Source: Marmoricola sp. Leaf446 (GTDB taxonomy: Bacteria > Actinomycetota > Actinomycetes > Propionibacteriales > Nocardioidaceae). Taken from it: DNA of 64,000 bases. The translations under genes were made by a program, and so were the position numbers. Positions 37,722 to 46,433 of the stretch are shown piece after piece (within the stretch, counting starts at the first letter, position 1; each line of letters opens with the position of its first letter). The DNA is taken from positions 854,903 to 918,902 of the forward strand of contig NZ_LMRF01000001.1 in NCBI RefSeq assembly GCF_001424755.1, written 5' to 3'. Under the pieces are notes generated by a model. It saw nothing but the letters and a program-made list of their open reading frames with translations. It had not been told where the DNA came from and did no database searches.

Positions 37722-39218
37722 ATGGCTGAGCAACGCACCTACGAGGTCCGCACCTACGGGTGCCAGATGAACGTCCACGACTCCGAGCGGCTCACCGGGC
37801 TGCTGGAGACGGCCGGCTACACCGCCGCCCCGGCGGGCGCCGAGCCGGCCGACGTGGTCGTGCTCAACACCTGCGCGGTGCGCGAGAACGCCGACAACAA
37901 GCTCTACGGCAACCTCGGTCACCTCGCCTCGGTCAAGAAGAAGCGGCCGGGGATGCAGATCGCGGTCGGGGGCTGCCTGGCCCAGAAGGACCGCGCCACC
38001 ATCACCGACAAGGCTCCCTGGGTCGACGTCGTCTTCGGCACCCACAACATCGGCTCGCTGCCGGTGCTGCTGGAGCGGGCCCGGGTGGCCGAGGAGGCCC
38101 AGGTCGAGATCCTGGAGTCCCTCGACGTCTTCCCGTCCACGCTGCCCACCAAGCGCGAGTCGGCGTACGCCGCCTGGGTCTCGGTCTCGGTCGGGTGCAA
38201 CAACACCTGCACCTTCTGCATCGTCCCGGCGCTGCGCGGCAAGGAGAAGGACCGCCGCCCCGGCGACGTCCTCGCCGAGGTCGAGGCGCTGGTCGCCGAG
38301 GGCGTCAGCGAGGTCACCCTGCTGGGGCAGAACGTCAACGCCTACGGCGTGGAGTTCGGCGACCGCCAGGCGTTCTCCCGGCTGCTCCGCGCCTGCGGTG
38401 AGGTCGAGGGCCTGGAGCGGGTGCGGTTCACCTCTCCCCACCCGGCAGAGTTCACCGACGACGTCATCGAGGCGATGGCGCAGACCCCCAACGTGATGCC
38501 GTCGCTGCACATGCCGCTGCAGTCGGGCTCCGACCGGGTGCTCCGGGCGATGCGGCGCTCCTACCGGCAGTCCCGCTACCTCGGCATCATCGAGCGGGTG
38601 CGGGCCGCGATGCCCGACGCCGCGATCACCACCGACATCATCGTGGGCTTCCCCGGCGAGACCGAGGAGGACTTCCAGGACACGCTCGAGGTCGTCCGGC
38701 GGGCGCGGTTCTCCAGCGCCTTCACCTTCCAGTACTCCAAGCGCCCCGGCACCCCCGCCGCCGTGCTCGAGGAGCAGGTGCCCAAGGCCGTGGTCCAGGA
38801 CCGCTACGAGCGGCTGGTCGCCCTCGTCGACGAGGTCGCCTGGGCCGAGAACCGTGCCCTCGAGGGCCGGGTCGTGGAGCTGATGGTCGCCGAGGGGGAG
38901 GGCCGCAAGGACGCGGCCACCCGACGCCTCACCGGCCGGGCGCGCGACAACCGGCTGGTGCACTTCACGCCACTGGCGGTCGACGGCACGCCGCTCGAGG
39001 TCCGTCCCGGCGACGTCGTCGAGGTCGTCGTGTCGTACGCCGCACCGCACCACCTGGTCGCGGACGGTCCCGTGAGGTCCGTACGCCGCACCCGCGCCGG
39101 CGACGCCTGGGAGGCGAGGACCGCCGCACCGGCCACCGCGACACCGGGGGTCTCGCTCGGCCTGCCGACCATCGGGGTGCCCGCCCCGCTGCCGCCGCTG
39201 GTCGACGGCTGCCGCTGA
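37722..39218 (+). CDS. miaB: tRNA-2-methylthio-N6-dimethylallyladenosine synthase MiaB
   Basis: A 498-residue radical SAM methylthiotransferase acting on i6A37 of tRNA. The N-terminal cluster uses Cys14, Cys51 and Cys85; the radical SAM cluster is Cys159-x3-Cys163-x2-Cys166 (GCNNTCTFC). Then come [26 protein letters not shown] and a C-terminal TRAM domain. TACCCT lies 11 nt before the ATG, suggesting a very short leader. The MiaA enzyme that makes its substrate is encoded 1.5 kb downstream. Confidence 0.97.
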   Translation: MAEQRTYEVRTYGCQMNVHDSERLTGLLETAGYTAAPAGAEPADVVVLNTCAVRENADNKLYGNLGHLASVKKKRPGMQIAVGGCLAQKDRATITDKAPWVDVVFGTHNIGSLPVLLERARVAEEAQVEILESLDVFPSTLPTKRESAYAAWVSVSVGCNNTCTFCIVPALRGKEKDRRPGDVLAEVEALVAEGVSEVTLLGQNVNAYGVEFGDRQAFSRLLRACGEVEGLERVRFTSPHPAEFTDDVIEAMAQTPNVMPSLHMPLQSGSDRVLRAMRRSYRQSRYLGIIERVRAAMPDAAITTDIIVGFPGETEEDFQDTLEVVRRARFSSAFTFQYSKRPGTPAAVLEEQVPKAVVQDRYERLVALVDEVAWAENRALEGRVVELMVAEGEGRKDAATRRLTGRARDNRLVHFTPLAVDGTPLEVRPGDVVEVVVSYAAPHHLVADGPVRSVRRTRAGDAWEARTAAPATATPGVSLGLPTIGVPAPLPPLVDGCR

Positions 39219-39228
39219 GGGCGTCGGC

Positions 39229-39867
39229 TCAGCGTCGCCGGGCCACCACGACCGCGCAGACGGGCTCCCAGCCCAGCGTCAGGTAGAGCCGCCGACCCTC
39301 GTCGGAGGCCACCAGGACGCCTCGGTCGGCACCGGCCTCCACGGCGGCATCGCCGAGCAGGCCCATCACGACCGAGCCGAGCCCACGGCGTCGGTGGGCG
39401 GCCACGGTCGAGATCCGGTCGGGGACGGCGACCGCCCGCACCAGCCCGACCTGGCCCCACGCGGCCGGTGAGCCGTGGGGGGCGGTGATCCCCACCTCGG
39501 CGCGGTGGGGTCCCGGGCGTGAGGTCGTCGCGGTGTAGCCGGGCGGGAGGGGCGCCGCGGGCGACGCGGCCAGCGACCGGGTCATCAGCCACTCGGGCAC
39601 GTCGGCCGTGGCCAGCCCGTGCTCCGCGAGCCGGTCGGCGACCCGGCCGGGGTCGGTCGTGGGCACGGTGACCCAGGGGTCGCGCTCGTCCCACGAGGCC
39701 CGCGCCGCGACGTCGGTGCGGCGGGGGTGGCGGTCGGCGTCGAGCACGAGCAGCTCGACCTCGCGACCCGGGGCCCCGACCGGGGTCCGCAGCACGCCCT
39801 CGGCGACCTCCTCGGCGGGCGGGAGGTCGCGCGAGCAGGCCCACCCGGCGACCCACGCGCGCACCAC
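39229..39867 (-). CDS. GNAT-family acetyltransferase-like protein
   Basis: A 212-residue protein. The C-terminal half has the acetyl-CoA-binding pattern of GNAT enzymes: VAAHRRRGLGSVVMGLLGDAAVEAGADRG and LYLTLGWEPV. The N-terminal half is unassigned. The start is uncertain: GTG at 39867, the neighbouring GTG at 39864, or a CTG at 39918 that overlaps the upstream gene's TGA. It converges on miaB. Confidence 0.75.
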   Translation of the reverse strand: MVRAWVAGWACSRDLPPAEEVAEGVLRTPVGAPGREVELLVLDADRHPRRTDVAARASWDERDPWVTVPTTDPGRVADRLAEHGLATADVPEWLMTRSLAASPAAPLPPGYTATTSRPGPHRAEVGITAPHGSPAAWGQVGLVRAVAVPDRISTVAAHRRRGLGSVVMGLLGDAAVEAGADRGVLVASDEGRRLYLTLGWEPVCAVVVARRR

Positions 39868-39914
39868 GTCGGGCGGCGGCGGGGCCGGACGGGCGCGGGC
39901 CGTGCTGGGACGGG

Positions 39915-40154
39915 TCAGACGGGCGGCTCGTCCTCGACGTGCTCCTCGGACTCGTCGACGTCCTCGGGGGCGTCGATCTCGTCCGGCACCTGGTCCTCCT
40001 CGACCTGGGCCGAGCGCGGCTGGTCGGGGGTCGCGGGTGGCTGGTCGTCGGTGTCGACGCGCGGGGCGTCCGCGGGGCCGCCGGGTGCGAAGTCGGGCGC
40101 CGGGTCGGTGGTGGGCTCGGGGGCGGGCGAGAGGTCGCCGTCGGAGGAGCTCAC
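39915..40154 (-). CDS. Small acidic protein
   Basis: A 79-residue protein made mostly of Asp, Glu, Pro and Ala, probably disordered. The GTG overlaps the upstream antitoxin-like gene's TGA by 4 nt (GTGA), which supports that it is translated. No family recognised. Confidence 0.55.
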   Translation of the reverse strand: MSSSDGDLSPAPEPTTDPAPDFAPGGPADAPRVDTDDQPPATPDQPRSAQVEEDQVPDEIDAPEDVDESEEHVEDEPPV

Positions 40155-40561
40155 CGGTCGCGACCCGGGGTGCCGTCGCCCTGCGGGCCGGTGGGGGCCT
40201 TGGGGTCCTTCTTGGCGGTGGGCGTCGAGGGGCTGCTGGGGCCGGCGGGGTGGTCGGTGCCGCGGGTCGGGCCGGCACCGCTGCCCACCCCGGTGCCGGT
40301 GGTTCCGGCGGTGCCCGTGACGGGACCGGTCGGCGTCGTGGGGCCGTCGGGGCCGCGGCCCCCGAGGTCGTCGTTGCGGCCGTCGAGGTTGTCCAGGCCC
40401 TGCTTGGCGCGGGCGACGCCCTGGCTGATCTTGTCGGTGTGCTTGCCGCCGGTCTTCTTGTCCACGGCGGCGGCGGCCTTGTCGAGGCCCTGGTTGATCT
40501 TGTCGCCGTGCTTGTCCACGGCGTCGGACAGCTTCTTCTTGGCATCGTCCATGAAGCCCAT
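40151..40561 (-). CDS. MT0933-like antitoxin-family protein
   Basis: A 136-residue protein. Residues 1-60 (MGFMDDAKKKLSDAVDKHG, DKINQGLDKAAAAVDKKTGGKHTDK) match the MT0933/Rv0909-like antitoxin family. The rest is a low-complexity Thr/Gly/Pro tail. AGGAGG lies 6 nt before the ATG. In M. tuberculosis the partner toxin (Rv0910) is encoded next door and belongs to the SRPBCC type; no such gene adjoins here. Many family members may not be antitoxins at all. Confidence 0.7.
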   Translation of the reverse strand: MGFMDDAKKKLSDAVDKHGDKINQGLDKAAAAVDKKTGGKHTDKISQGVARAKQGLDNLDGRNDDLGGRGPDGPTTPTGPVTGTAGTTGTGVGSGAGPTRGTDHPAGPSSPSTPTAKKDPKAPTGPQGDGTPGRDR

Positions 40562-40695
40562 GGCGTCCTCCTGGGTCTCGGTGTCTCGGTGTCTCGGGGT
40601 CTGCGGGATGGCGGGTGCGGGCCGCGACGTGCCGGCGCGTCGGTCACGGCGTACCCGCCTGGCCTGCGTCCAACCTAGCGGGCGAGACTAGGCCG

Positions 40696-41622
40696 GTGAC
40701 CGCTCCTGCGCTGCCCGTCGTGGCGGTCGTCGGCGCGACCGCGGCCGGCAAGAGCGACCTGGCCCTCGACCTGGCCCTGGACCTCGGCGGCGAGGTGGTC
40801 AACACCGACTCGATGCAGCTCTACCGCGGCATGGACATCGGCACCGCCAAGCTGCCGGAGGCCGAGCGGCGCGGCGTGCGCCACCACCTGCTCGACGTGC
40901 TCGAGGTGACCGAGTCGGCCACGGTGGCGCAGTTCCAGCAAGAGGCCCGCGCTGCGATCGCGGACTGCCACGCGCGCGGGGTGGTGCCGGTGCTGGTCGG
41001 CGGCTCGGCGCTCTACACCCGGGCGGTGCTCGACCGGTTCGAGTTCCCGGGCACCGACCCGCAGGTGCGGGCCCGGCTGGAGGCGGAGCTGGCCGAGCGG
41101 GGTCCGCACTCGCTGCACGACCGGCTGGCCGAGGTCGACCCGGCGGCGGCGGCGCAGGTGCTGCCGAGCAACGGCCGGCGCGTCGTACGGGCGCTGGAGG
41201 TCGTGGAGATCACCGGCCGGCCGTTCGCGGCCACCCTCCCCGTCCACGAGTACGCCGCCCCGGCGACCGTGCAGGTCGGCGTCGACGTCGACCGTGGGCT
41301 GCTGGAGGAGCGGATCGCCACCCGGGTCGACCGGATGTGGCAGGCGGGCCTGGTGGCCGAGGTGCAGGAGCTTCTCGGCCGCGGCCTCCGCGAGGGGCGT
41401 ACGGCGCACCGCGCGCTCGGCTACCGCCAGGTGCTCGCCGCCCTCGACGGCGAGATCACCGAGGCGCAGGCCCGCGAGCAGACGGTGACCGGCACCCGCC
41501 GGTTCGCCCGGCGCCAGGACAGCTGGTTCCGCAAGGACGACCGGGTGGTGTGGGTGGCCCACGACGACCCGCAGCGGCTGGAGCGCGCCCGGGCGGCCGT
41601 GCACGCCCTCGGCGACGGGTGA
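40696..41622 (+). CDS. miaA: tRNA dimethylallyltransferase MiaA
   Basis: A 308-residue enzyme that puts a dimethylallyl group on A37 of tRNAs reading UNN codons, the substrate of MiaB. P-loop GATAAGKS (13-20), VNTDSMQLYRGMDIGTAK, HHLLDVLEVTESATVAQFQQ and GGSALYTRAVLD are diagnostic, as is the C-terminal RRFARRQDSWFRKD. GTG start; GAGACT lies 6 nt upstream as a possible -10. Confidence 0.97.
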   Translation: MTAPALPVVAVVGATAAGKSDLALDLALDLGGEVVNTDSMQLYRGMDIGTAKLPEAERRGVRHHLLDVLEVTESATVAQFQQEARAAIADCHARGVVPVLVGGSALYTRAVLDRFEFPGTDPQVRARLEAELAERGPHSLHDRLAEVDPAAAAQVLPSNGRRVVRALEVVEITGRPFAATLPVHEYAAPATVQVGVDVDRGLLEERIATRVDRMWQAGLVAEVQELLGRGLREGRTAHRALGYRQVLAALDGEITEAQAREQTVTGTRRFARRQDSWFRKDDRVVWVAHDDPQRLERARAAVHALGDG

Positions 41623-41673
41623 GCCGGCCGGTGCCCACGGGCACGGGCGAGGGCGTGGGCGGCCGCGGCGGCG

Positions 41674-41679
41674 TACGGT
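41674..41679 (+). promoter_or_regulatory. Putative -10 of PPOX gene (leaderless)
   Basis: TACGGT followed by 6 nt and the ATG at 41686. Confidence 0.5.
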
Positions 41680-41685
41680 CCGGAC

Positions 41686-42345
41686 ATGACGACGACGACC
41701 ACCCCGACCCCGGACGGGTGGAGCGAGGTCACCGACGTCGAGAGCCTGACGGCGATCGTCGGTGAGCCCGGCCCCCGCGCCCGCGACAAGGTGCGCCACG
41801 CGCTGACCGAGCTCGACGTGGCGTGGCTGGACTCCTCGCCGTTCTGCGTGCTGGCCACCTCGGCCGCCGACGGCGGGGGGCTGGACGCCTCGCCCAAGGG
41901 CGACCCCGCCGGCCGGCTGGTGCACGTGATCGACGAGCGCACCATCGCGATCGCGGAGCGACCCGGCAACCGGCGCGTCGACGGCTACCGCAACGTGCTG
42001 GAGAACCCCCGGGTCGGGCTGCTGTTCCTGATCCCGGGCCGCGGCGACACGCTGCGCGTCAACGGCCGCGCCCGGCTGGTGAGCGACGCGCCGTTCTTCG
42101 ACGACCTCGAGGTGAAGGGGCACCGGCCGGTGCTGGCCCTGGTCGTGGAGGTCGAGGAGCTGTTCCACCACTGCGCCAAAGCGTTCCTGCGCGCGCAGCT
42201 GTGGGAGCCGGGGTCGTGGGACCCCGAGGCCGTGGTGCCGCGGCGGGCGGTCGTCGCCCAGCGGCTGGAGCGGCCCGAGGACACCGTCGACGAGCTCGAC
42301 GCCTACTACGGCCCGTCCTACGCCGACCAGCTCTACTCGTCGTGA
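41686..42345 (+). CDS. PPOX-type flavoprotein (MSMEG_1061-like)
   Basis: A 219-residue split-barrel FMN protein of the pyridoxamine-phosphate-oxidase-like superfamily. Typical segments are FCVLATSAADGGGLDASPKGDPAG, IAERPGNRRVDGYRNVLENP and LFLIPGRGDTLRVNGRA (strings shortened at natural breaks). The family MSMEG_1061 is FMN-dependent and of unknown substrate. Its stop overlaps dapF, so the two genes are coupled. Confidence 0.85.
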   Translation: MTTTTTPTPDGWSEVTDVESLTAIVGEPGPRARDKVRHALTELDVAWLDSSPFCVLATSAADGGGLDASPKGDPAGRLVHVIDERTIAIAERPGNRRVDGYRNVLENPRVGLLFLIPGRGDTLRVNGRARLVSDAPFFDDLEVKGHRPVLALVVEVEELFHHCAKAFLRAQLWEPGSWDPEAVVPRRAVVAQRLERPEDTVDELDAYYGPSYADQLYSS

Positions 42346-43199
42346 CAGGATCCCTGAGCGTGAACGAGTACTCCTTCGTCAAGGGCCACGGCACCGAGAA
42401 CGACTTCGTGCTCGTCCCCGACGCCGGCGGGAAGCACGAGCTGCAGCCGGGGCAGGTCGCGCTGCTGTGCGACCGCCGCGCCGGCCTCGGCGCCGACGGC
42501 GTGATCCGCGTGGTGCGCACCGACGCCACCGACGACCCGGCCGCGGTCGCGGCGCGCGGCGAGGCGACGTGGTTCATGGACTACCGCAACGCCGACGGGT
42601 CGCTCTCGGAGATGTGCGGCAACGGCATCCGCGTGCTCGGTCGCTTCCTGGCCACCCACGCCGACGTCGACGCCCGCGGCCCGCTGCCGATCGCGACCCG
42701 CGCCGGCACCAAGGTGCTGACCTTCGCCGACGGCGACCCGCTGGGCGAGATCACCGTCGACATGGGCGCCCCCGCGCTGCTCGGCGAGACCACGGTCAGC
42801 GTCGGCGACCGCTCCTGGCCGGCCGTCCACGTCTCGATGGGCAACCCCCACGCGGTCGCCTTCGTGGACTCCCTCGACGACGCCGGCCCGCTGACGACCG
42901 CGCCCGGCCACGACGAGGGCACCTACCCCGACGGCGTCAACGTCGAGTTCGTCGTGCGCCGCGGCGAGCACCACCTCGCCGTCCGCGTCCACGAGCGTGG
43001 CTCCGGGGAGACCCGCTCCTGCGGCACCGGCGCCTGCGCGGTCGCCGTGGCGGCGGCGGTCGCCGACGGGGCCGAGCGCGGCACGGCGTACACCGTCGAC
43101 CTGCCGGGCGGCACGCTCCGCCTGGTTTGGACCGAGGACGACCGCGTCCTGATGACCGGCCCCGCCGTCCTTGTCGCGGAGGGCCTCACCGCGCTCTGA
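42342..43199 (+). CDS. dapF: Diaminopimelate epimerase
   Basis: A 285-residue epimerase converting LL- to meso-diaminopimelate for lysine and peptidoglycan. Catalytic cysteines are Cys92 (EMCGNGIRV) and Cys227 (RSCGTGACA). The N-terminal FVKGHGTENDFVL is diagnostic. The GTG at 42342 overlaps the previous stop (GTGA); a second GTG at 42360 after AGGA would give 279 residues and is about as likely. Confidence 0.96.
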   Translation: MTGSLSVNEYSFVKGHGTENDFVLVPDAGGKHELQPGQVALLCDRRAGLGADGVIRVVRTDATDDPAAVAARGEATWFMDYRNADGSLSEMCGNGIRVLGRFLATHADVDARGPLPIATRAGTKVLTFADGDPLGEITVDMGAPALLGETTVSVGDRSWPAVHVSMGNPHAVAFVDSLDDAGPLTTAPGHDEGTYPDGVNVEFVVRRGEHHLAVRVHERGSGETRSCGTGACAVAVAAAVADGAERGTAYTVDLPGGTLRLVWTEDDRVLMTGPAVLVAEGLTAL

Positions 43200-43242
43200 G
43201 GGGCGGCTCCGACCCCCCTGGGCGCAGGTGCGCGCCGCTCCC

Positions 43243-43248
43243 TAGGAT
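43243..43248 (+). promoter_or_regulatory. Putative -10 of SDR gene
   Basis: TAGGAT followed by 7 nt and the ATG at 43256. Confidence 0.5.
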
Positions 43249-43255
43249 CCGGCGC

Positions 43256-44032
43256 ATGGACATCAACGGAGCCAGTGCGATCGTCACGGGTGCGGCGTCG
43301 GGGATCGGCGCGGCCGTCGCCCGGCAGCTCGCCGAGCGGGGCGCCCACGTCGTCGTCGCGGACATCGACCAGGAGAAGGGCGAGGCGCTCGCCGCCGAGA
43401 TCGGCGGCGTCTTCGCGCCGGTCGACGTCACCCGCACCGAGCAGATCGAGGCCGCGATCGAGGAGGCCGAGAAGCTCGGCCCGCTGCGGCTGCTGGTCAA
43501 CTCCGCCGGCATCGGGTGGGCGCAGCGCACCGTGGGCCGCGACGGCACCTACGCCTCGGCCGCCGACCTGGAGGCGTTCTCCAAGGTGGTCCGGATCAAC
43601 CTGATCGGCACCTTCGACTGCATCCGGCTCGTCGGCACCGCGATCTCCCGCACCGAGCCGACCGCGTCCGGCGAGCGGGGCGCGATGGTCAACCTCGCCA
43701 GCGTCGCCGCCTTCGACGGCCAGATCGGGCAGGCGGCGTACTCCGCCTCCAAGGGCGGCGTCGTGGGTCTGACGCTCCCGGTCGCGCGCGACCTCGCCGC
43801 GGTCGGCATCCGGCTCAACACCGTGGCGCCCGGCCTGATCGACACCCCGATCTACGGCGAGGGCGAGGCCTCGGAGGCGTTCAAGGCCAAGCTCGGCGAG
43901 AGCGTGCTGTACCCCAAGCGCCTGGGCAAGCCCGAGGAGCTGGCGAGCATGGTGGTGGAGTGCCTGACCAACTCCTACATGAACGGCGAGACCGTCCGCG
44001 TCGACGGCGGCATCCGGATGCCCCCCAAGTAG
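43256..44032 (+). CDS. SDR, 3-hydroxyacyl-CoA dehydrogenase type 2-like
   Basis: A 258-residue classical SDR. NAD-binding TGAASGIG (about 11-18), Asp in VVADID (NAD preference), NSAGIGWA, catalytic [10 protein letters not shown]...YSASK and [13 protein letters not shown]. The extended variable loop and the sequence around [23 protein letters not shown] match the HSD10/type II 3-hydroxyacyl-CoA dehydrogenases, so a role in fatty acid degradation is likely. It stands alone between dapF and the phosphatase gene. Confidence 0.85.
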   Translation: MDINGASAIVTGAASGIGAAVARQLAERGAHVVVADIDQEKGEALAAEIGGVFAPVDVTRTEQIEAAIEEAEKLGPLRLLVNSAGIGWAQRTVGRDGTYASAADLEAFSKVVRINLIGTFDCIRLVGTAISRTEPTASGERGAMVNLASVAAFDGQIGQAAYSASKGGVVGLTLPVARDLAAVGIRLNTVAPGLIDTPIYGEGEASEAFKAKLGESVLYPKRLGKPEELASMVVECLTNSYMNGETVRVDGGIRMPPK

Positions 44033-44090
44033 GCCCACCGTTCACCCGGGCGTGGCGCAGGGGTCACCGCGGCGGGGTGGGCTGGAGCGC

Positions 44091-45662
44091 ATGACCTCTC
44101 GGCCCTCCCTCTCCCGTCGTCACCTGCTGGCCGGCTCGGCCGGCGTCGTGGCCGCCGGCGCGCTGTCCCGACCCACCGGCGCGGTGGCGTCCCGCACGGC
44201 GCCCGGCCAGCTCCGCACCCGGCTGGCGCTGCCCGACGGCGTGCAGACCGGTGACGTCACCAGCCGCTCGGCGGTGCTGTGGTCCCGGGCCTCGGGGGAG
44301 GGGCGGCTGGTGGCCCGGGTCGGCAGCGGCCGTTCCTCGCGCGTCGTACGAGGTCCGTGGGCGACGCCCGACACCGACCTCACCGCCCGGATCGAGCTCG
44401 AGGGGCTCGCGCCCGGTCGGGCCTACGACGCCGCGCTGTGGTTCGAGGGCCCCGACGGCACCCGCGGCGAGGTCGGTCGGGCCCGGTTCAGCACCGGCGA
44501 CCGCCGCCCCGCGGCCACGTCGTTCGTCTGGACCGGCGACACCGCGGGCCAGGGGTGGGGGATCAACCCCGACCTCGGCGGGATGACGGCGTACGCCGCG
44601 ATGCACGCCACCCGCCCCGACTTCTTCGTCCACGCCGGCGACACCATCTACGCCGACGGCCCGATCGCCGAGCGCGTGGTGGAGCCCGACGGCCAGGTCT
44701 GGCGCAACCTGGTCACGCCCGAGGTCTCCAAGGTCGCCGAGACGCTGCGCGAGTTCCGCGGCCGGCACCGCTACAACCTGATGGACGCCAACGTCCGCGC
44801 GTTCTACGCCGACACCCCCGTCGTGGCGCAGTGGGACGACCACGAGACGGTCAACAACTGGTGGCCCGGGGAGGTCCTCGACGACGCGCGCTACACCGAG
44901 CGCCGCGTCGACGTGCTGGCCGCCCGCGCCCGTCGCGCGTGGCAGGAGTACCAGCCGATCGCCACCGGCGCCGCGCGCGGCCGCGGGCGCAGCGGCTTCG
45001 CCGAGGCCCGGATCTACCGCAGGATCGAGCGCGGTGCCCACCTCGACGTGTTCTGCCTCGACATGCGCACCCACAAGTCGCCCAACACCGCCGGGCTCGA
45101 GCCGCGCGAGACCCCGGTGCTGGGGCGCGAGCAGGCCGAGTGGCTGGTCCGGGAGGTACGCCGCTCCCGCGCCACCTGGAAGGTGATCAGCGCCGACCTG
45201 CCGCTGGGCCTCGTGGTGCCCGACGGCGCCGCCCAGGAATCGGTCTCCAACGGCGACCCCGGCGCGCCGCTCGGCCGCGAGCTCGAGCTGGCGCGCGTGC
45301 TCAGCGGCCTCAAGGGCGTGCCGGGCGTGCTGTGGATCACCGCCGACGTGCACTACTGCGCCGCCCACCACTACAGCCCCGAGCGGGCGACCTCCACCGA
45401 CTTCGACCCGTTCTGGGAGGTCGTGGCCGGCCCGATCAACGCCGGCACCTTCGGCCCGAGCCGGCTCGACGGCACCTTCGGGCCGCGACAGGTCTTCGCC
45501 CGGGCGGCGGACTACCCCAACCAGTCGCCGCGCGGTGGCAACCAGTTCTTCGGCCACGTCGACATCGCCCGGTCGGGCCTGCTCACGGTCTCGCTGCGCG
45601 ACGCGCGCGGCACGGTGCTCTGGACGCGCGACCTCGAGCCGGGCCAGCCGGCGACCGAGTAG
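44091..45662 (+). CDS. phoD: PhoD-type alkaline phosphatase, Tat-exported
   Basis: A 523-residue secreted phosphatase/phosphodiesterase. A Tat signal begins SRRHLL (8-13) and is followed by AGSAGVVAAGAL. An N-terminal Fn3-like domain (GDVTSRSAVLWSRA) precedes the PhoD domain with WTGDTAGQGWG, HAGDTIYADGP, WDDHETVNNW and ADVHYCAAHHYSP. It uses Fe/Ca and releases phosphate from extracellular esters. The ATG at 44091 is chosen since the Tat motif is then close to the N-terminus. Confidence 0.93.
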   Translation: MTSRPSLSRRHLLAGSAGVVAAGALSRPTGAVASRTAPGQLRTRLALPDGVQTGDVTSRSAVLWSRASGEGRLVARVGSGRSSRVVRGPWATPDTDLTARIELEGLAPGRAYDAALWFEGPDGTRGEVGRARFSTGDRRPAATSFVWTGDTAGQGWGINPDLGGMTAYAAMHATRPDFFVHAGDTIYADGPIAERVVEPDGQVWRNLVTPEVSKVAETLREFRGRHRYNLMDANVRAFYADTPVVAQWDDHETVNNWWPGEVLDDARYTERRVDVLAARARRAWQEYQPIATGAARGRGRSGFAEARIYRRIERGAHLDVFCLDMRTHKSPNTAGLEPRETPVLGREQAEWLVREVRRSRATWKVISADLPLGLVVPDGAAQESVSNGDPGAPLGRELELARVLSGLKGVPGVLWITADVHYCAAHHYSPERATSTDFDPFWEVVAGPINAGTFGPSRLDGTFGPRQVFARAADYPNQSPRGGNQFFGHVDIARSGLLTVSLRDARGTVLWTRDLEPGQPATE

Positions 45663-45668
45663 CCGGCC

Positions 45669-45980
45669 TCAGACCCCGTGGCGGGGGTTGCGGTCCGGGT
45701 CGTGGGGGTGGCTCTCGACCGGGTCGGGCTGGACGTCGGGCCGGCCGTCGCGCGAGGACTGCTCGGGCAGCGGCTCGCCGTCCTCGCCGCGCTCGGGTCC
45801 GTCGTCGGTGTGGGTCGGCGCCGAGTCGTAGGTGACGCCGGTGTCCTTGCCGCGGATCGCCCCGGTGCGCTCGCTGCTCACGCCCATGCCGCCGGCGAGG
45901 CCCTCGGGGCTGTCGGCGTTGGGGTCGGACTCGGTGGGCTCGGTGACGGGGGTGGCCGGGGTCTCGGGGTTCTCGCTCAC
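45669..45980 (-). CDS. Small acidic protein
   Basis: A 103-residue, Glu/Asp/Pro-rich protein without recognised domain; its middle (GGMGVSSERTGAIRGKDTGVTYDSAP) is less biased and may be the functional core. GAGGAG lies 6 nt before the GTG. It follows another acidic gene on the same strand after 32 nt and ends 6 nt from the phosphatase stop. Confidence 0.6.
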   Translation of the reverse strand: MSENPETPATPVTEPTESDPNADSPEGLAGGMGVSSERTGAIRGKDTGVTYDSAPTHTDDGPERGEDGEPLPEQSSRDGRPDVQPDPVESHPHDPDRNPRHGV

Positions 45981-46012
45981 GGTGGCTCCTCGGTGGTCGT
46001 GCAGGGTCGTGG

Positions 46013-46306
46013 CTACTGGGACGGCTGCTCGGTGGAGGCCTCGGTGTTCTCCTGCTGCACCGCGGTCTCCTCGGTCCGCTCGGACGCGGCCGAGGGACCG
46101 GGCTGCTCGTCGTCGACGTCGATCGTGCCGCCGTGGGAGTCCTCCGCCGAGTCGGCGGCGGGCTCGTCGTGCAGGCCCGTGTCCTCGGCCAGGCCGGGCT
46201 GGGAGCGGTCCTCGGCCCCGGTCACGCCGGGCGGCGTCGACACCTCGGACGCGTCGGAGGAGGCAGTGGTCGGGGTCTCGTCGGTCCCGGCAGGGTCGTG
46301 GCTCAT
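46013..46306 (-). CDS. Small acidic protein
   Basis: A 97-residue protein rich in Glu, Asp, Ser, Thr and Pro. The ATG at 46306 begins MSHDPAGTDETPT. No domain or signal is seen. It is divergent from the gamma-glutamyltransferase gene and leads the second acidic gene. Confidence 0.55.
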   Translation of the reverse strand: MSHDPAGTDETPTTASSDASEVSTPPGVTGAEDRSQPGLAEDTGLHDEPAADSAEDSHGGTIDVDDEQPGPSAASERTEETAVQQENTEASTEQPSQ

Positions 46307-46433
46307 GACTACGGCGTACCCGACCCCGAGGCGCCCAACCCGCCGCTGCGGTCGTCGGTGATTGCGGCTGTCGGTGCCCGGGTGTGTGATGTTGGGGTCG
46401 GTCCGCACCGGCACCGTCTCTCGGAGGTCTGCC

